Shown here: positions 9,301 to 16,674 of the stretch, one piece after another
Position numbering within the stretch: position 1 is the first letter of the stretch
How the letters are laid out: each line of letters opens with the position of its first letter
Assembly: GCA_036787955.1 (NCBI GenBank)
Contig: DAIQOI010000013.1
Coordinates: 7,223 to 71,222 of the forward strand
Direction: 5' to 3'
From: UBA2336 sp036787955
Lineage (GTDB): Bacteria; Bacteroidota; Bacteroidia; Cytophagales; Cyclobacteriaceae
Length of the DNA stretch: 64,000 bases
Program-made: the position numbers and the translations under genes
The notes under the pieces: generated by a model
Told to the model about the DNA's origin: nothing
Databases searched by the model: none
The model's input: only the letters and a program-made list of their open reading frames with translations

Positions 9301-9374
9301 GTGAACGACAGATAAAACAGGCATAGTGCCGAGATAATTATGGTTAGAAAAACTACAAATCCTTTGTTCTGCAT
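6357..9374 (-). CDS. secDF: Fused protein translocase subunit SecDF
   Basis: A 1005-residue inner-membrane protein joining SecD and SecF, the proton-driven partner of SecYEG that pulls exported proteins across the membrane. SecD marks are an N-terminal membrane helix, LGLDLQGGMHVTLEV (about 82-96) and GMAVDANVLIFERIKEEL in the transmembrane part. SecF marks are GVDFKGGRSYVV and NDTVIIFDRIREYF. A low-complexity Ala/Gln/Ser insert lies in the periplasmic P1 region (about 270-315), and a Lys/Ala-rich tail ends the chain. SecDF fusion is usual in Bacteroidota. Its only close upstream neighbour is the small membrane gene at 9455-9805. Confidence 0.97.
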   Translation of the reverse strand: MQNKGFVVFLTIIISALCLFYLSFTVVSTRVQRDAIAYATDANGVVDLNKKVAYIDSVWNKPVYNLFGIEYTYKEVKENELSLGLDLQGGMHVTLEVSPVDILRGLSGNSQDSAFVRALSKAAQLQKNSQENFTTLFFRAYREDNPGKRLAHVFASANTRGRISLNDPDDKVIEVVEQEVESAIDRAYTILKNRIDQFGTSSPNIQRLPGTGRIQIEIPGADNPARVRKLLQGVARLEFWDLIDPNDIMPALVSINDLLVKEQRAKAAQAPTASSQPVNAETKADTTLTDLEKQLQKASSSDTTRSGLDSLQNLAVSPLFAKSIPQGTFRYPLKDTAEINRIFRRADVRSLLPRNVGIYWANKPDRDLSNNEALQLYFLDLGRTGKPKLTGEVINDARQDLDEFARPAVSMTMNATGTRIWAKWTAEASSKSPKGRIAIVLDNLVYSAPVVNTEIPNGNSQISGNFTVEEAKDLANILKAGSLPAPTRIVEEAIVGPTLGELARKQGLLSSFAGLVLVVIFMVIYYAKGGWVANLALLFNIFFILGILAQFDAALTLPGIAGIVLTIGMAVDANVLIFERIKEELYQHGRKMKDAIKTGYQRAFWTIFDSNFTTLITAVLLAWVGQGPIRGFAVTLIIGILTSFFTAVYVSRVVVEWMTRKGDESKISFDTFIARMVKKRRQFAFVRNSKLAYITSSVIILIGIILIVLHGLTLGVDFKGGRSYVVSFNQPVKATELKVGLSQAFVNAGTEVKNYGSNSKVKVTTSYLIDDESSEADEKVKETLIAGMEKLTGKKYVEHDSQLTNDTFTISSSTKVGATVADDIKNSAWKASLLSLAAIFAYILIRFRKWQFSTGAILATVHDTLFVFAAFAIAKAFGISFEVDQVFVAAVLTIIGYSINDTVIIFDRIREYFKLGTSHDDKKIVNDAINDTLSRTIITAGTTLLVVLVLLIFGGEVLRGFSFALFVGVIIGTYSSVFIAAPVILDLGRKKQVHSETKKAVPAGA

Positions 9375-9454
9375 AACGGGTTAACTATTTAATTGCGATA
9401 AATGAAACCAGGGTAGGGGCTTTCGCCCTGTAGAGAAGAAGAGTTCGATAAAAT

Positions 9455-9805
9455 TCAGGGTGCGTTGGGTGAGATAATTACCCTTAGCATTTTTTCGAGC
9501 AGGGCCGTCCAGCCACCACACGAAGATTCAGCCACCGGTTCATCGTCCGGCTCACCCGGAAAAATTTCAAGAATAAGATGGAGGCCCGATGAATTTTCCT
9601 GAAATGTGGAAGCCCCCTGAGCACAAGCAGGCATGGTGAGCGTCTCATCGCCCGTCCGGCTTTCCGGCTGTTTGTTTTCGGTTTGTTCGGTTGCTGCTTT
9701 TGCAGGCTTTTGATACTGAAGAACCTGCAGGCAAACAATAGCTGCCGCCAGCACTGTTCCCAGTGTCAGCATCAGAAAGCGGCCTGTTGTGTTCTTCTTT
9801 TGCAT
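9455..9805 (-). CDS. Small membrane-anchored protein of unknown function
   Basis: 116 residues from ATG 9805 (MQKKNTTGRF...). One membrane helix lies at about residues 10-28 (LMLTLGTVLAAAIVCLQVL), followed by a polar Gln/Glu/Thr-rich linker and a short C-terminal part with two Cys (PACAQG and ESSCGG). The open frame continues 10 codons upstream to 9835, but an exact -7 box at 9814-9821 favours ATG 9805. No domain is recognised. It lies between the uridine-kinase-like gene and secDF on the same strand; a link to secretion is only positional. Confidence 0.55.
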   Translation of the reverse strand: MQKKNTTGRFLMLTLGTVLAAAIVCLQVLQYQKPAKAATEQTENKQPESRTGDETLTMPACAQGASTFQENSSGLHLILEIFPGEPDDEPVAESSCGGWTALLEKMLRVIISPNAP

Positions 9806-9813
9806 TCGGGTTA

Positions 9814-9821
9814 CAAAAGTA
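9814..9821 (-). promoter_or_regulatory. -7 box 8 nt before the start of the small membrane gene
   Basis: TACTTTTG (minus strand) matches TAnnTTTG. Only 8 nt separate it from ATG 9805, so the transcript would have little or no 5' UTR. Confidence 0.45.
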
Positions 9822-9859
9822 TGGAAAGAAGGCAAATTAAAAAGCCTTGTGGTCGGATT

Positions 9860-10486
9860 TCAGTTGTTTTTTCCAATCCGTGCCTTTAGTGCCCAGGTAA
9901 GGATTTCCAGTGCGGCTTCAAAGTGGTGGTTATTGGGTATGACCAGGTCGGCCTGATGTTTGAGTGGTTCAATAAGCTGTTCGTATACCGGCATCACATG
10001 ATACTGGTAGCGATACAGCACATCTTCCAGGTCGTAGCCGCGTTCCTCGTTGTCACGTTTTATCCTCCGGCTCAGTTTCAGATAATCTTTTGCCTCGATG
10101 AAAATCTTCAGATCCAGCTCTTTTCTGATAGCGGGAAAGTATTGTACAAACAAGCCCTCAATAACCAGCACCGGGGCAGGATGATAGGTAATGAGTTTTG
10201 GCCGTACCTTGGGGTTATTGAAAGTATATTCGGTAAGCGTAACAACTTCGCCCTGCTTAAGCCGCTGAATATCCTGTGCAAAACGGAGGTGATCAATGGC
10301 TTCGGGTAGGTCAAAATTTTTTATGCCGCGTTCGTCCGTGCGTTGCTGTTCACGCGGATGATAATAGTTATCCTGCGAAATGAAACAGATTTCATCCGTG
10401 CTAAAGCGCTGCGCCAGTTTTTGCAAAAAATAGGTTTTACCCGAGCCGCTTCCGCCTGTTATTCCGATGGTATAGGGCTTTAACAT
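9860..10486 (-). CDS. udk: Uridine kinase-like P-loop kinase
   Basis: 208 residues. Walker A GITGGSGSGKT at the N-terminus, SQDNYYHPREQQ, the Asn/Asp-rich FDLPEAIDH, VIEGLFVQYFP and the lid region RRIKRDNEERGYDLEDVL are the signatures of uridine/cytidine kinases, which salvage pyrimidine nucleosides to UMP/CMP. I chose ATG 10486 (MLKPYTIGITGG); ATG 10495 (MPGMLKP) is equally possible. The frame further upstream runs through the REP-like hairpins and the rdgB tail and is not coding. It is the last gene of the run nrnA-FKBP-rdgB-udk. Confidence 0.85.
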   Translation of the reverse strand: MLKPYTIGITGGSGSGKTYFLQKLAQRFSTDEICFISQDNYYHPREQQRTDERGIKNFDLPEAIDHLRFAQDIQRLKQGEVVTLTEYTFNNPKVRPKLITYHPAPVLVIEGLFVQYFPAIRKELDLKIFIEAKDYLKLSRRIKRDNEERGYDLEDVLYRYQYHVMPVYEQLIEPLKHQADLVIPNNHHFEAALEILTWALKARIGKNN

Positions 10487-10499
10487 GCCGGGCATAAAA

Positions 10500-11165
10500 T
10501 TACATGTTATGACTGGACGGCTTGCAGGAAAGCCGCCCCCGCCCCTCGCCCAAACCACCACACCCCCAGTTATGGCTGGCCTGCTTGCAGGAAAGCAGGT
10601 AGGCGGTGAGTTTACGCACTGCCAGGGCACGGTGGCTGATTTGATTTTTTTCTTCCATGCTCATTTCTGCCAAAGTGCGCTCATCTCCTTCCGGTACAAA
10701 TACCGGGTCGTAACCAAAGCCAGCTTTTCCGCGCGGCTCAAAAGCAATTTTTCCGTTCAAAATACCTTCGAACAGTTGCACACCCGAATCTTCAGCCATC
10801 GCTATTACACAGCGAAACCTGGCCTTCCGGTTGCTTACATTTTGCATGCGCGACAACAGTAGTTGAATGTTGTCAGCGCTGCTCCTTTGCGGTCCTGCAT
10901 AGTGGGCCGAATGGACACCCGGCTCCCCGTTAAGCGCCTCTACTTCCAAACCCGAGTCATCGGCAAAACAAGGCATGCCGAGTTTGTTAAATATGTAGGT
11001 AGCCTTTTGGGCCGCGTTGGCTTCCAATGTGCTGCCGGTCTCGGGTAGCTCTTCGGCACAACCTGTTTCTGCCAATGATTTAATAATAATCCGATTACCC
11101 ACTGCCTGTTTTACTTCTTCCAGTTTGTGGAGGTTATTGGTGGCAAATACCCAGGCTGCCGGCAT
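10500..11165 (-). CDS. rdgB: Non-canonical purine NTP pyrophosphatase (RdgB/HAM1)
   Basis: Hydrolyses dITP, XTP and similar damaged nucleotides to the monophosphate, keeping them out of DNA and RNA. Family motifs: VFATNNLHKLEEV, ADDSGLEVEALNGEPGVHSA and FGYDPVFVPEG, then SHRALAVRKL. The family normally ends about ten residues later; here the chain carries an extra tail of about 30 residues that contains an imperfect repeat (LSCKQASHN / LSCKPSSHN, period 21 residues). That tail is encoded by two hairpin elements at 10506-10600. The gene lies 5 nt after the FKBP gene and just before udk. Confidence 0.93.
   Translation of the reverse strand: MPAAWVFATNNLHKLEEVKQAVGNRIIIKSLAETGCAEELPETGSTLEANAAQKATYIFNKLGMPCFADDSGLEVEALNGEPGVHSAHYAGPQRSSADNIQLLLSRMQNVSNRKARFRCVIAMAEDSGVQLFEGILNGKIAFEPRGKAGFGYDPVFVPEGDERTLAEMSMEEKNQISHRALAVRKLTAYLLSCKQASHNWGCGGLGEGRGRLSCKPSSHNM
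10506..10600. repeat. Two REP-like palindromic units, 63 bp apart
   Basis: Unit 1 (from 10506) and unit 2 (from 10569) both begin GTTATGRCTGG and both carry a hairpin with the same loop GCAGGA. Unit 1 has stem CGGCTT/AAGCCG (10518-10535), unit 2 has CCTGCTT/AAGCAGG (10580-10599). The stems differ but remain paired, so changes are compensatory. The C-rich spacer has no such structure. This is the pattern of repetitive extragenic palindromes; copies elsewhere in the genome cannot be checked here. Confidence 0.6.
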
Positions 11166-11170
11166 AAGGC

Positions 11171-12094
11171 TTATTTTCTGACCTGTTTTTCCTCTTTAAA
11201 ATCCAGGAGTTCGATCTCAAAAACCAAAACCGTGTTGGGTTTAATGGTCTGGCCCATGCCGGAGGCGCCATAAGCAAGCTGAGAAGGGATGTAGAAAGTG
11301 CCTTTCGCACCTTTATTCAGGTATTGTAACGCTTCGTGCCAGCCGGTTATTACATTACTTTTGCCAATGGTAACTTCCATGGGCTTGTAGGTGCGCAGCG
11401 GATCGAACAAGCCGGCTTCGTGTGCAAAATATTCCATATTGGTGTCAAAATACTGCCCGTTGAGAAAGTAGCCCACGTAGTTTACCAGCACGGTCTGGTT
11501 GGGTTGCGCGTTGGGTCCATTGCCCTGCCGGGTGATGACATAGCGAATTCCGTGCTCGGTGGTGTCGGCTTTAATATTGCGGCTTGCCAGGAAGGCATCG
11601 ATGGCACGTTTGTCTTTTGCTGTTTGCCGCTTGTAGAATACATTCATCAGTTCGCGCTCGTAGTCGGTGTACTCGCGGTTGGTCATGATATCGTTTATGC
11701 GGAAGCGGTAAATCATACGCAGACTCGGATCGATGTATTTAGGCCGTGTCCCGCGGCTTAGCTTGCTGTAAAAATCATTTACCGACATGGTTACCACAAC
11801 GCTATCACCCTTCGACAACATACGAAGCATTTGCACGATTCCGTTTTCCTGTGGAATCATGCTGCTGTCGTCAATCACAAATGCACTGGGGTAGGTATCG
11901 AACGTATTTGCCCATACCGAATCTTTGGAATCGGAGAGCATGTAATCAAATACCATAACCTCACCCACACGTGCCAGTTTACCATCGCCCTGGCGCACGA
12001 TTTTAAACCTCATACCATTGGGTGTTTTCTTCACATTTCCGGAACATCCGGCTATAAACAGTAACACCGTAAAAAGCGCAGTATATCTGAGCAT
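11171..12094 (-). CDS. FKBP-type peptidyl-prolyl isomerase lipoprotein, two FKBP domains
   Basis: 307 residues from ATG 12094 (MLRYTALFTVLLFIAGCSG), a lipoprotein signal with lipobox FIAGC. Two FKBP-like halves follow: a degenerate one (about 25-135) and a C-terminal one (about 175-305) with VLVNYVGYFLNGQYFDTN, ITGWHEALQYLNKGAKGTFYIPSQLAYGASGMG and NTVLVFEIELLDF. It would catalyse prolyl isomerisation or act as a chaperone in the periplasm or at the outer membrane. GldI is a comparable gliding protein in flavobacteria, but I cannot assign this one to it. It follows nrnA by 13 nt; a longer start at 12115 would overlap the nrnA stop. Confidence 0.88.
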   Translation of the reverse strand: MLRYTALFTVLLFIAGCSGNVKKTPNGMRFKIVRQGDGKLARVGEVMVFDYMLSDSKDSVWANTFDTYPSAFVIDDSSMIPQENGIVQMLRMLSKGDSVVVTMSVNDFYSKLSRGTRPKYIDPSLRMIYRFRINDIMTNREYTDYERELMNVFYKRQTAKDKRAIDAFLASRNIKADTTEHGIRYVITRQGNGPNAQPNQTVLVNYVGYFLNGQYFDTNMEYFAHEAGLFDPLRTYKPMEVTIGKSNVITGWHEALQYLNKGAKGTFYIPSQLAYGASGMGQTIKPNTVLVFEIELLDFKEEKQVRK

Positions 12095-12107
12095 ATCTGT
12101 TGAGATT

Positions 12108-13124
12108 TTAATCATCGGCCAGTAATTTGTCCCTGTATTCGGGCAGCAAATCTAAAAATTTCTTCACGGTGGCCTCAAGGGTTGTTTTGCTGGATCCTCC
12201 GGCTGCGTTTTTATGACCTCCGCCATCGAAGTGTTTTCGCGCCAAATCATTCACTGAAAAATTTCCGATTGAGCGAAATGACAGTTTGATCTCTTCCCTG
12301 CGCTCGTAAATCATAACGGAAAGGCGGATATCCTTAACTGAAAGGCCATAGTTCACCAAACCTTCTGTATCGCCTGTCTGCGAACCGAACCTTTTCAGTT
12401 CTTCCTGCGAAAGCGTCATGTAGGCTGTACGGTACTCCGGCAGTACCACCAGTTTTTCGGTAAGTACATAGCCTGTTAAACGCAGCCGGTCGAGTGAATT
12501 GGTATCGTAAATCAGTTTGGCTACCCGCGAGGGATTGGCACCCAGTGAAACCAGGTCTGAGGCAATCATAAACTCCTCCCTTCGGGTGTTGCTGTGCCTG
12601 AAGCCCCCTGTATCCGTCATCAGTCCGGCATACAGGCAGTTGGCAGCATCGGCTGTAATTTTACTCCTGCCGCCTATTTCAATGATCATTTCATATACCA
12701 GTCCGGCTGTTGAAGCTGATGCCGGATCCCACTGCTCAAAGTCGGCAAAGTGCTCTGGCTCAAGGTGGTGATCTATCAGTACTTTTTTGGCGCCGGACTG
12801 CCGCACTTTATCGCCCAGATTGTTGATGCGGCTTAGCGTGGAAAAGTCCAGACAAAAAATAATCGCTGCTTTCTGAAAGGCTTCATTAATCCTGGACTGG
12901 TTGTCTGTTCCGTCAATCCACACCGTTTCGTTACCCGGCATCCAATGAAGAAATGACGGGTAATCGCTGGGGGTAATAACCTGTGGCTGGTGGCCGCACG
13001 CCTTCAGATAATGATACAGTCCGAGTGAAGAGCCCAGGGCATCGGCATCGGGCTTGTAATGGGTAACGATAAGCACCTGGCGCGGGCTGCTCATAAACGC
13101 CTTAAACGCGCTGAGGTTGGTCAT
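12108..13124 (-). CDS. nrnA: Bifunctional oligoribonuclease/PAP phosphatase NrnA (DHH family)
   Basis: 338 residues. DHH-family motifs are VTHYKPDADALGSSLGL, IFCLDFSTLSRIN, LIDHHLEPEHF (the DHH box), TDTGGFRHSNT and, in the DHHA1 domain, the glycine-rich GGGHKNAAGG. The enzyme degrades nano-RNA and dephosphorylates 3'-phosphoadenosine 5'-phosphate, a by-product of sulfate assimilation. I use ATG 13124 (MTNLSAFKAFMSSP) because the open frame upstream is antisense to ndk. It heads the minus-strand run nrnA-FKBP-rdgB-udk. Confidence 0.92.
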   Translation of the reverse strand: MTNLSAFKAFMSSPRQVLIVTHYKPDADALGSSLGLYHYLKACGHQPQVITPSDYPSFLHWMPGNETVWIDGTDNQSRINEAFQKAAIIFCLDFSTLSRINNLGDKVRQSGAKKVLIDHHLEPEHFADFEQWDPASASTAGLVYEMIIEIGGRSKITADAANCLYAGLMTDTGGFRHSNTRREEFMIASDLVSLGANPSRVAKLIYDTNSLDRLRLTGYVLTEKLVVLPEYRTAYMTLSQEELKRFGSQTGDTEGLVNYGLSVKDIRLSVMIYERREEIKLSFRSIGNFSVNDLARKHFDGGGHKNAAGGSSKTTLEATVKKFLDLLPEYRDKLLADD

Positions 13125-13199
13125 GATACGGGGGTTGGAAGGCGTAAAAATAAGCAGGAAATACCGATTGCGCGGGCCAGCCAAATCAGCAAATAAATC

Positions 13200-13207
13200 T
13201 ATTTTTG
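13200..13207 (+). promoter_or_regulatory. -7 box for ndk
   Basis: TATTTTTG matches TAnnTTTG and lies 28 nt before the ndk ATG in the nrnA-ndk divergent gap. No well-spaced -33 TTTG is seen. Confidence 0.45.
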
Positions 13208-13235
13208 CCCCGTATTTTTTGAAACCCATCAAAAC

Positions 13236-13655
13236 ATGGCAGGAAACCGCACATTTACTATGATTAAGCCCGATGCTGTAAGTGCCGGGCACACCGGAGC
13301 CATTCTGAAAATGATTGAAGAAGCCGGCTTTCGCGTAGTGGCAATGAAAAAAACACAGCTTACCAGGGAACGTGCCGGACAATTTTACGCCATTCACAGA
13401 GAGCGACCTTTTTACAACGACCTTTGCAACTACATGTCGTCCGGTCCTATTGTGCCGATGATTCTGGAAAAGGAAAATGCCGTGGAGGACTTTCGTAAGC
13501 TGATTGGCGCCACCGACCCGCAGAAAGCTGCTCCCGGTACCATCCGAAATCTGTTTGCCAAATCCATTGAGGCCAATGCTATCCACGGATCGGACAGCGA
13601 TGCCAATGCCGAAATAGAAAGCAACTTCTTCTTTTCGAAAACTGAGCAGTTCTGA
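13236..13655 (+). CDS. ndk: Nucleoside diphosphate kinase
   Basis: 139 residues, the usual length. It balances nucleoside triphosphate pools by ping-pong phosphotransfer. Seen: TFTMIKPDAVSAGHTG at the N-terminus, HRERPFYNDLCNYMSSGP and the catalytic-histidine motif NAIHGSDSDANAE near residue 118. It stands alone, divergent from nrnA and convergent with the homogentisate dioxygenase gene. Confidence 0.97.
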   Translation: MAGNRTFTMIKPDAVSAGHTGAILKMIEEAGFRVVAMKKTQLTRERAGQFYAIHRERPFYNDLCNYMSSGPIVPMILEKENAVEDFRKLIGATDPQKAAPGTIRNLFAKSIEANAIHGSDSDANAEIESNFFFSKTEQF

Positions 13656-13676
13656 AGTAGCCCCGGCACTAAGGTA

Positions 13677-14876
13677 TCACGGGCTATTAACTTCATTAAA
13701 CCCTTCACCGGGTTGTACATCCGTCCAGCTCATCGGATAGTTTTTATCCAGGTACTGCAGGGCATCGGTGGTGAGGTACAGCGGCCGGAAGGTGTCAATC
13801 ATCACCGCCAGTTCGTGAGTTTCTTTGGCTCCAATGCTCTTTTCCACCGTTCCCGGGTGCGGACCGTGGGGCAACCCTCCCGGATGAAGGGTAAATGATC
13901 CGCGCTCTATACCCCTGCGACTCATGAAATTTCCTTCGGCATAATACAGCACCTCATCGCTGTCAATATTGCTGTGGTTATAGGGTGCCGGAATGGCCAG
14001 CGGGTGATAGTCGAACAACCGGGGCACAAACGAACAAATTACAAAGTTGTGAGCCTGGAAGGTTTGGTGCACCGGAGGCGGCTGATGTATACGACCTGTA
14101 ATTGGTTCAAAATCATGAATGGAAAAAGCGTAGGGCCACAGAAATCCGTCCCAGCCTACCACATCCAGCGGACTGTGATCATACACATACTGATGCAAGA
14201 AACCTTGCTTCTTAATTTTGATCAGGTACTCACCCCGGCCGGATTCAGTAATCAGTTCCTGAGGCGGACGTATATCGCGTTCGCAGTAAGGCGAGTGTTC
14301 CAGCAACTGGCCCAGCTCGTTGCGGTAGCGCTTTACTGTTTCTACCGGTGAAGCTGATTCGATAATAAGCAGCCGCAGCGGTCCGGTTTCATTGAACTCC
14401 AGCCGGTATATTACAGTGCGCGGAATAACCACGTAATCGCCCTGTCTGATGTCCACCACTCCAAACTGGGTTATCAGCTTACCGCTGCCATCATGAACAA
14501 ACAAGACTTCGTCACCTTCGGCATTCTTGTAATAGTAATCCATTTTTCTTTTGCGCGGCGAACAAATGGCAATGGCGCAATCGTTGTTTTTCATCAGCAC
14601 CTTGCGGGCTTCCAGGTAGTCATCACCTGTACTTTCCACTTTGGAGGTGTTCAGGTGTGTTTGGCGGAGACCGTAATCTTCAACTATGGATGGTCCGTAC
14701 CGCACCGGCTCACGCAGTTGCTTGATGCGCGTGGGCGGATGAATATGATAGAGGATGGAATAAATTCCGGAAAAGCCTTCCGAGCTTACCAATTCTTCTT
14801 TATACAAGCTACCATCTGGCTGCCGGAACTGGATATGGCGTTTGGGCGGAATTTTTCCAAGGCGATGATAAAACAT
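13677..14876 (-). CDS. hmgA: Homogentisate 1,2-dioxygenase family protein
   Basis: 399 residues, cupin fold. The enzyme opens the ring of homogentisate in tyrosine and phenylalanine breakdown, using Fe(II). The C-terminal half is characteristic: LDVVGWDGFLWPYAFSIHDF, FVPRLFDYHPLAIPAPYNHSNIDSDEVLYY (metal-ligand Glu region) and SFTLHPGGLPHGPHPG (His ligands). No other gene of the homogentisate route (fumarylacetoacetase, hydroxyphenylpyruvate dioxygenase) is in the window. The protein is shorter than the animal enzyme (about 445), as in other Bacteroidota versions. Confidence 0.88.
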   Translation of the reverse strand: MFYHRLGKIPPKRHIQFRQPDGSLYKEELVSSEGFSGIYSILYHIHPPTRIKQLREPVRYGPSIVEDYGLRQTHLNTSKVESTGDDYLEARKVLMKNNDCAIAICSPRKRKMDYYYKNAEGDEVLFVHDGSGKLITQFGVVDIRQGDYVVIPRTVIYRLEFNETGPLRLLIIESASPVETVKRYRNELGQLLEHSPYCERDIRPPQELITESGRGEYLIKIKKQGFLHQYVYDHSPLDVVGWDGFLWPYAFSIHDFEPITGRIHQPPPVHQTFQAHNFVICSFVPRLFDYHPLAIPAPYNHSNIDSDEVLYYAEGNFMSRRGIERGSFTLHPGGLPHGPHPGTVEKSIGAKETHELAVMIDTFRPLYLTTDALQYLDKNYPMSWTDVQPGEGFNEVNSP

Positions 14877-14934
14877 GGGCTTGTGGATTTATGGCCGAAA
14901 TTAATCAACACTCTCCGATTTAACCATGCGGTTT

Positions 14935-16566
14935 TTACAGGTTGCCGGTCTTCAGTACTTCGGGCATTTTATCAAACAACTTCAGCGATTGCTTCAATAT
15001 TTCATTGGTTTCATTCAGCACCGGGTACATGCCGCGGTTACCCCAAAGCTTGCGCGCAATCTGGGCCTTCACATGTATCTGAAACTGAGCTTTTTTGTTG
15101 CGCATTTCGTGGTAATCGGGCTTCACCTTGTTGCGCATACCAAGCGCCACCAGTTCGCTGAGCATCTGGTCGGTTACTTTAAAGTTTTTCAGGTACCACT
15201 CCAGCCCCTTTTTTTCAAGTTCATCCTTGTGCTTTTCTGCATAGGTGAAAGTGTATTCCTGAATGGTTGTTGATGTGTAAAGCTCATTCAGGTAATGGCT
15301 GTTAAGGGTGGTGTCCAGCGGAATAAAGTAATCGGGCATAATACCACCTCCGCCATAAACAATCCGACCACCAACGGTGGTGTATTTCAACGAGTCATTC
15401 AGCCGGATACTGTCGGCATGGAAGAATTCGCCTTTTTTGTAGCGCTCTAATATATCCGTAGCGTATTCATCTTCATCGTAATAAGGCTTTTGGATGGAAC
15501 GGCCACTGGGGGTGTAATAACGCGAGATGGTAAGCCGAAGCTCGGAACCATCGCTTAAATCAAACGGATGCTGCACCAGGCCTTTGCCAAACGTTCTGCG
15601 CCCGGCAATCAGTGCACGGTCGTTATCCTGCAGTGCTCCGGCCAGTATCTCCGAAGCCGAGGCACTGCCCTCATTTACCAGCACGATTACCTGCCCCTGT
15701 TCAAAAATGCCCCGGCTGGTAGCATTGGCATCGGTATTGAGCCGTACATCCTTGCCGCGGGTATACACAATCTTCCGGCCTTCCGGCAAAAACTCATCGG
15801 CAATCTTGATGGCTTCTGCCATGTAGCCGCCCGGATTTCCCTGCAAATCAAGTATCAACCGGGTAATGCCCTGCTTTTTGAGGTCTTCCAGGTGCTGAAC
15901 AAATTCATCGTGGGTGGTGGCTGAAAAGCGACTGATTTTGATGTACCCGGTTTGTGCATCAATGGCATAGGATACGTCAACTGATTGCTGTGGAATTTTA
16001 TCGCGGATAATGGTGAACCGCAGTAATTCGTCTTTTGACGGGCGCTTGATGGTAACTTTAACAGCCGTACCACGCGGCCCCTTCAGCAATCGCATCACCT
16101 CGGAAGTGGTTATTCCAATGCCCGCAACGTTTTTGTCATCTACCTCCACAATTTTATCACCCGACTGAATGCCCAGTGCTTCCGAAGGACCCCCGCTGAG
16201 CGGAGCCACCACAACAATCGTATCCTGGAAAATGTTGAACTCTATGCCAATGCCATCAAAGTTACCGCGCAAATCTTCGTTGGCCAGCAGCCGCTCCGAT
16301 GCCGGTATATAGGTTGAGTGTGGATCGAGTTTGGTTAGTAAATGCCGGATGGCCTCATCCGTCAGATTGGTGGTGGTTATGTCGTCCACATATTTTTCGT
16401 TGATGTAGGTAAGCACCTCGCGCAACTTTTGTACGTCACGGTCCACCTCTTCACTTAGGTGGGGTTTGCCCCACTGCACGCCCAACAATAAACCAGCGGC
16501 AAGGCCGATGGCCATAATAAGCGGAAGTTTGATTTGATTGGGGGTATTAACAGGTGTATTTTCCAT
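14935..16566 (-). CDS. C-terminal processing serine protease, S41 family with PDZ
   Basis: 543 residues. An N-terminal membrane anchor (about 13-30) is followed by a PDZ domain (about 95-180) and the S41 protease core: LILDLQGNPGGYMAEAI (about 237-253), the serine motif EGSASASEILAGAL (299-312) and the lysine of GRRTFGKGL (K328), the Ser/Lys dyad. A helical C-terminal region of about 170 residues follows. CtpA/Prc enzymes trim or degrade periplasmic proteins from their C-termini. A good promoter (-33 TTTTTG, -7 TAAGTTTG) lies ahead, so it appears to be a single-gene unit. Confidence 0.93.
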   Translation of the reverse strand: MENTPVNTPNQIKLPLIMAIGLAAGLLLGVQWGKPHLSEEVDRDVQKLREVLTYINEKYVDDITTTNLTDEAIRHLLTKLDPHSTYIPASERLLANEDLRGNFDGIGIEFNIFQDTIVVVAPLSGGPSEALGIQSGDKIVEVDDKNVAGIGITTSEVMRLLKGPRGTAVKVTIKRPSKDELLRFTIIRDKIPQQSVDVSYAIDAQTGYIKISRFSATTHDEFVQHLEDLKKQGITRLILDLQGNPGGYMAEAIKIADEFLPEGRKIVYTRGKDVRLNTDANATSRGIFEQGQVIVLVNEGSASASEILAGALQDNDRALIAGRRTFGKGLVQHPFDLSDGSELRLTISRYYTPSGRSIQKPYYDEDEYATDILERYKKGEFFHADSIRLNDSLKYTTVGGRIVYGGGGIMPDYFIPLDTTLNSHYLNELYTSTTIQEYTFTYAEKHKDELEKKGLEWYLKNFKVTDQMLSELVALGMRNKVKPDYHEMRNKKAQFQIHVKAQIARKLWGNRGMYPVLNETNEILKQSLKLFDKMPEVLKTGNL

Positions 16567-16600
16567 GGCCAGGCAGTTTGTTTAACGAAAAACGGCCGCA

Positions 16601-16637
16601 CAAACTTAAATGTTCGTACCATCAGCCGCAGCAAAAA
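16601..16637 (-). promoter_or_regulatory. Promoter of the S41 protease gene
   Basis: On the minus strand, TTTTTG (16637-16632) and TAAGTTTG (16608-16601) match the Bacteroidota -33 and -7 elements with a 23-nt spacer. The -7 box ends 34 nt before ATG 16566. Confidence 0.6.
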
Positions 16638-16659
16638 TGACAAAAACCAAAGTAAACCC

Positions 16660-16667
16660 TATATTTG
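16660..16667 (+). promoter_or_regulatory. -7 box 7 nt before the hemerythrin gene
   Basis: TATATTTG is an exact -7 consensus. It ends 7 nt before ATG 16675, so transcription would start at or next to the start codon. Confidence 0.5.
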
Positions 16668-16674
16668 AAGTCAA

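Noticed and set aside
13125..13586. N-terminal 154-codon extension of the nrnA frame
   Set aside because: It is antisense to ndk, and the DHH family starts at the later ATG (13124).
13660..13690. Terminator between ndk and hmgA
   Set aside because: AGCCC/GGGCT pair over a long loop without a T-run; too weak to call.
14493..15161. 222-codon plus-strand frame across hmgA and the protease gene
   Set aside because: It spans the ends of two clear minus-strand genes and has no motif.
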